A DNA stretch of 64,000 nucleotides from Plotosus lineatus (taxonomy: Eukaryota > Chordata > Actinopteri > Siluriformes > Plotosidae): positions 8,523,580-8,587,579 of the forward strand of contig CM045729.1 of NCBI GenBank assembly GCA_024760905.1. The letters are read 5' to 3'. Position numbers and translations under genes: made by a program. Positions 63,208 to 64,000 of this stretch are shown here, one piece after another (the stretch's first letter is position 1; every line of letters starts with the position of its first letter). The notes beneath the pieces were generated by a model, which made no database searches, was not told the DNA's origin, and was given only the letters and a program-made list of their open reading frames with translations.

Positions 63208-63540
63208 GTCTTGCCAGGTCAGACGTGTTAATGCAGAGGTGGGCGTTCACTCCTATTTCCCCATAGGTGGCACATAATTTGCGACAGGGTCCACCTCACG
63301 CGCTTAAGAAGTGGCATCCCCTAGCAATGCCAATCAGTCACTTAGTTTGTCGAGACTGCCGAGTCAAGGTCCCAGGGTATGGCCATAGGTGTGCATAACC
63401 TATTACTTGGAGCCATAAGTGAGAGTTGGGTATTATGTTATGTGGGCACCAATGTTCCATACCCACACCCATATTGACATAGGTGTGCGGCAGGCATGGA
63501 TACGAAGGTACTCGCCCTCCACAACACCCCATATATCCAT
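63208..63540. other. Unassigned stretch
   Basis: No gene or element that I recognise; possibly more of the interrupted minus-strand LINE. Confidence 0.4.
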
Positions 63541-63544
63541 ATTT

Positions 63545-64000
63545 TAACATATTACTGAGATGAAAGAAGGCCACCTGAGTAATATTATCTACATGAGTTT
63601 CAAATAAAAGACCAGCATCAATAATCACGCCAAGATCCTTTACACATAATGAGACTGAAACACGTTCAAAACTTATTACATAATCAGAAACTTATTTCTA
63701 GCTGCCTGAGATCTGAGTACAAGCACTTCTGTCTTATCACAGTTTAATAAGGGGGCGTTAGTCTGCATCCAGTGTCTAATGTCCTTTACACATTTATCAA
63801 CTTTATTTAGTTGAAATCTCTCATCCGGCTTTGCTGAAATATATAACTGTGTATCATCAGCATGACAGTCAAAGCAAAAACCATGATCATGGATGATATT
63901 ACCCAAAGGGAAGAGGTATAAAGAGAAAAGCAATGGGCCTTGGACAGAACCTTGTGGAACACCAAACTTTACATTACAACATACAGAAAAATCACCATTT
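63545..64000 (-). pseudogene. L2/Rex1-like LINE reverse transcriptase, minus strand, runs off the edge
   Basis: Minus strand: FGVPQGSVQGPLLFSLYLFP, then CHADDTQLYISAKPDERFQL and KDIRHWMQTNAPLLNCDKTE. The YADD catalytic box reads HADD (the two aspartates are kept). NCDKTEVLVL follows as in L2/Rex1 elements. The ORF 63676-63933 is part of it. Confidence 0.78.

Overview
The window is vertebrate, almost certainly teleost, nuclear DNA. Protein-coding exons with GT/AG junctions are scattered among a dense mix of fish-type transposable elements: RTE-clade LINEs including Rex3, L2/Rex1-like LINEs, tRNA-derived SINEs, hAT, Tc1/mariner and pogo-like DNA transposons, and a Ty3/gypsy remnant. I cannot name the species.

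The host content is one gene family: a head-to-tail tandem array of gamma-glutamyltransferase 1-like genes (glutathione hydrolase), all on the + strand. Copy 1 is cut by the left window edge; its last four coding exons lie at 718-6600. Copy 2 is complete: 12 coding exons from 18423 to 41858, all phases compatible, 1671 nt, 556 codons plus stop, close to human GGT1 (569 aa). Copy 3 starts at 57796 with its first two coding exons and runs off the right edge. Introns and flanks are duplicated as well (1-7250 matches about 37480-42500; blocks near 17.6 kb and 51.4 kb match). Insertions can therefore be ordered relative to the duplication by filled and empty sites.

Layout: 1-7.3 kb, 3' part of copy 1, with an RTE LINE and two SINEs absent from copy 2; 7.6-8.0 kb, a SINE; 8.3-11.6 kb, a near full-length Rex3 (minus strand); 11.6-15.5 kb, SINEs, a pogo-like MITE, a miniature RTE and a 3'-truncated RTE; 15.5-18.4 kb, mostly unassigned; 18.4-41.9 kb, copy 2, with intron 3 holding a full-length RTE and an RTE-in-RTE nest, and intron 6 holding a 4-kb pogo-like element filled with other insertions plus a hAT; 42.6-45.8 kb, a full-length RTE; 46.6-57.2 kb, LINE, hAT, Tc1, RTE, gypsy and LTR remnants; 57.8 kb onward, copy 3 exons 1-2 and SINE/RTE/LINE insertions in its intron 2.

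The most interesting structure is in the SINEs. One SINE family (same tRNA-like head and body) occurs with two different 3' tails. One is the common L2-type tail. The other fuses part of the 5' UTR and the extreme 3' end of the RTE LINE resident in this window. Both types have perfect 13-18 bp target-site duplications. Also notable: two different hAT derivatives each keep little more than an ORF for the C-terminal dimerisation domain, and the GGT copies show Asn where human GGT1 has active-site Glu420.
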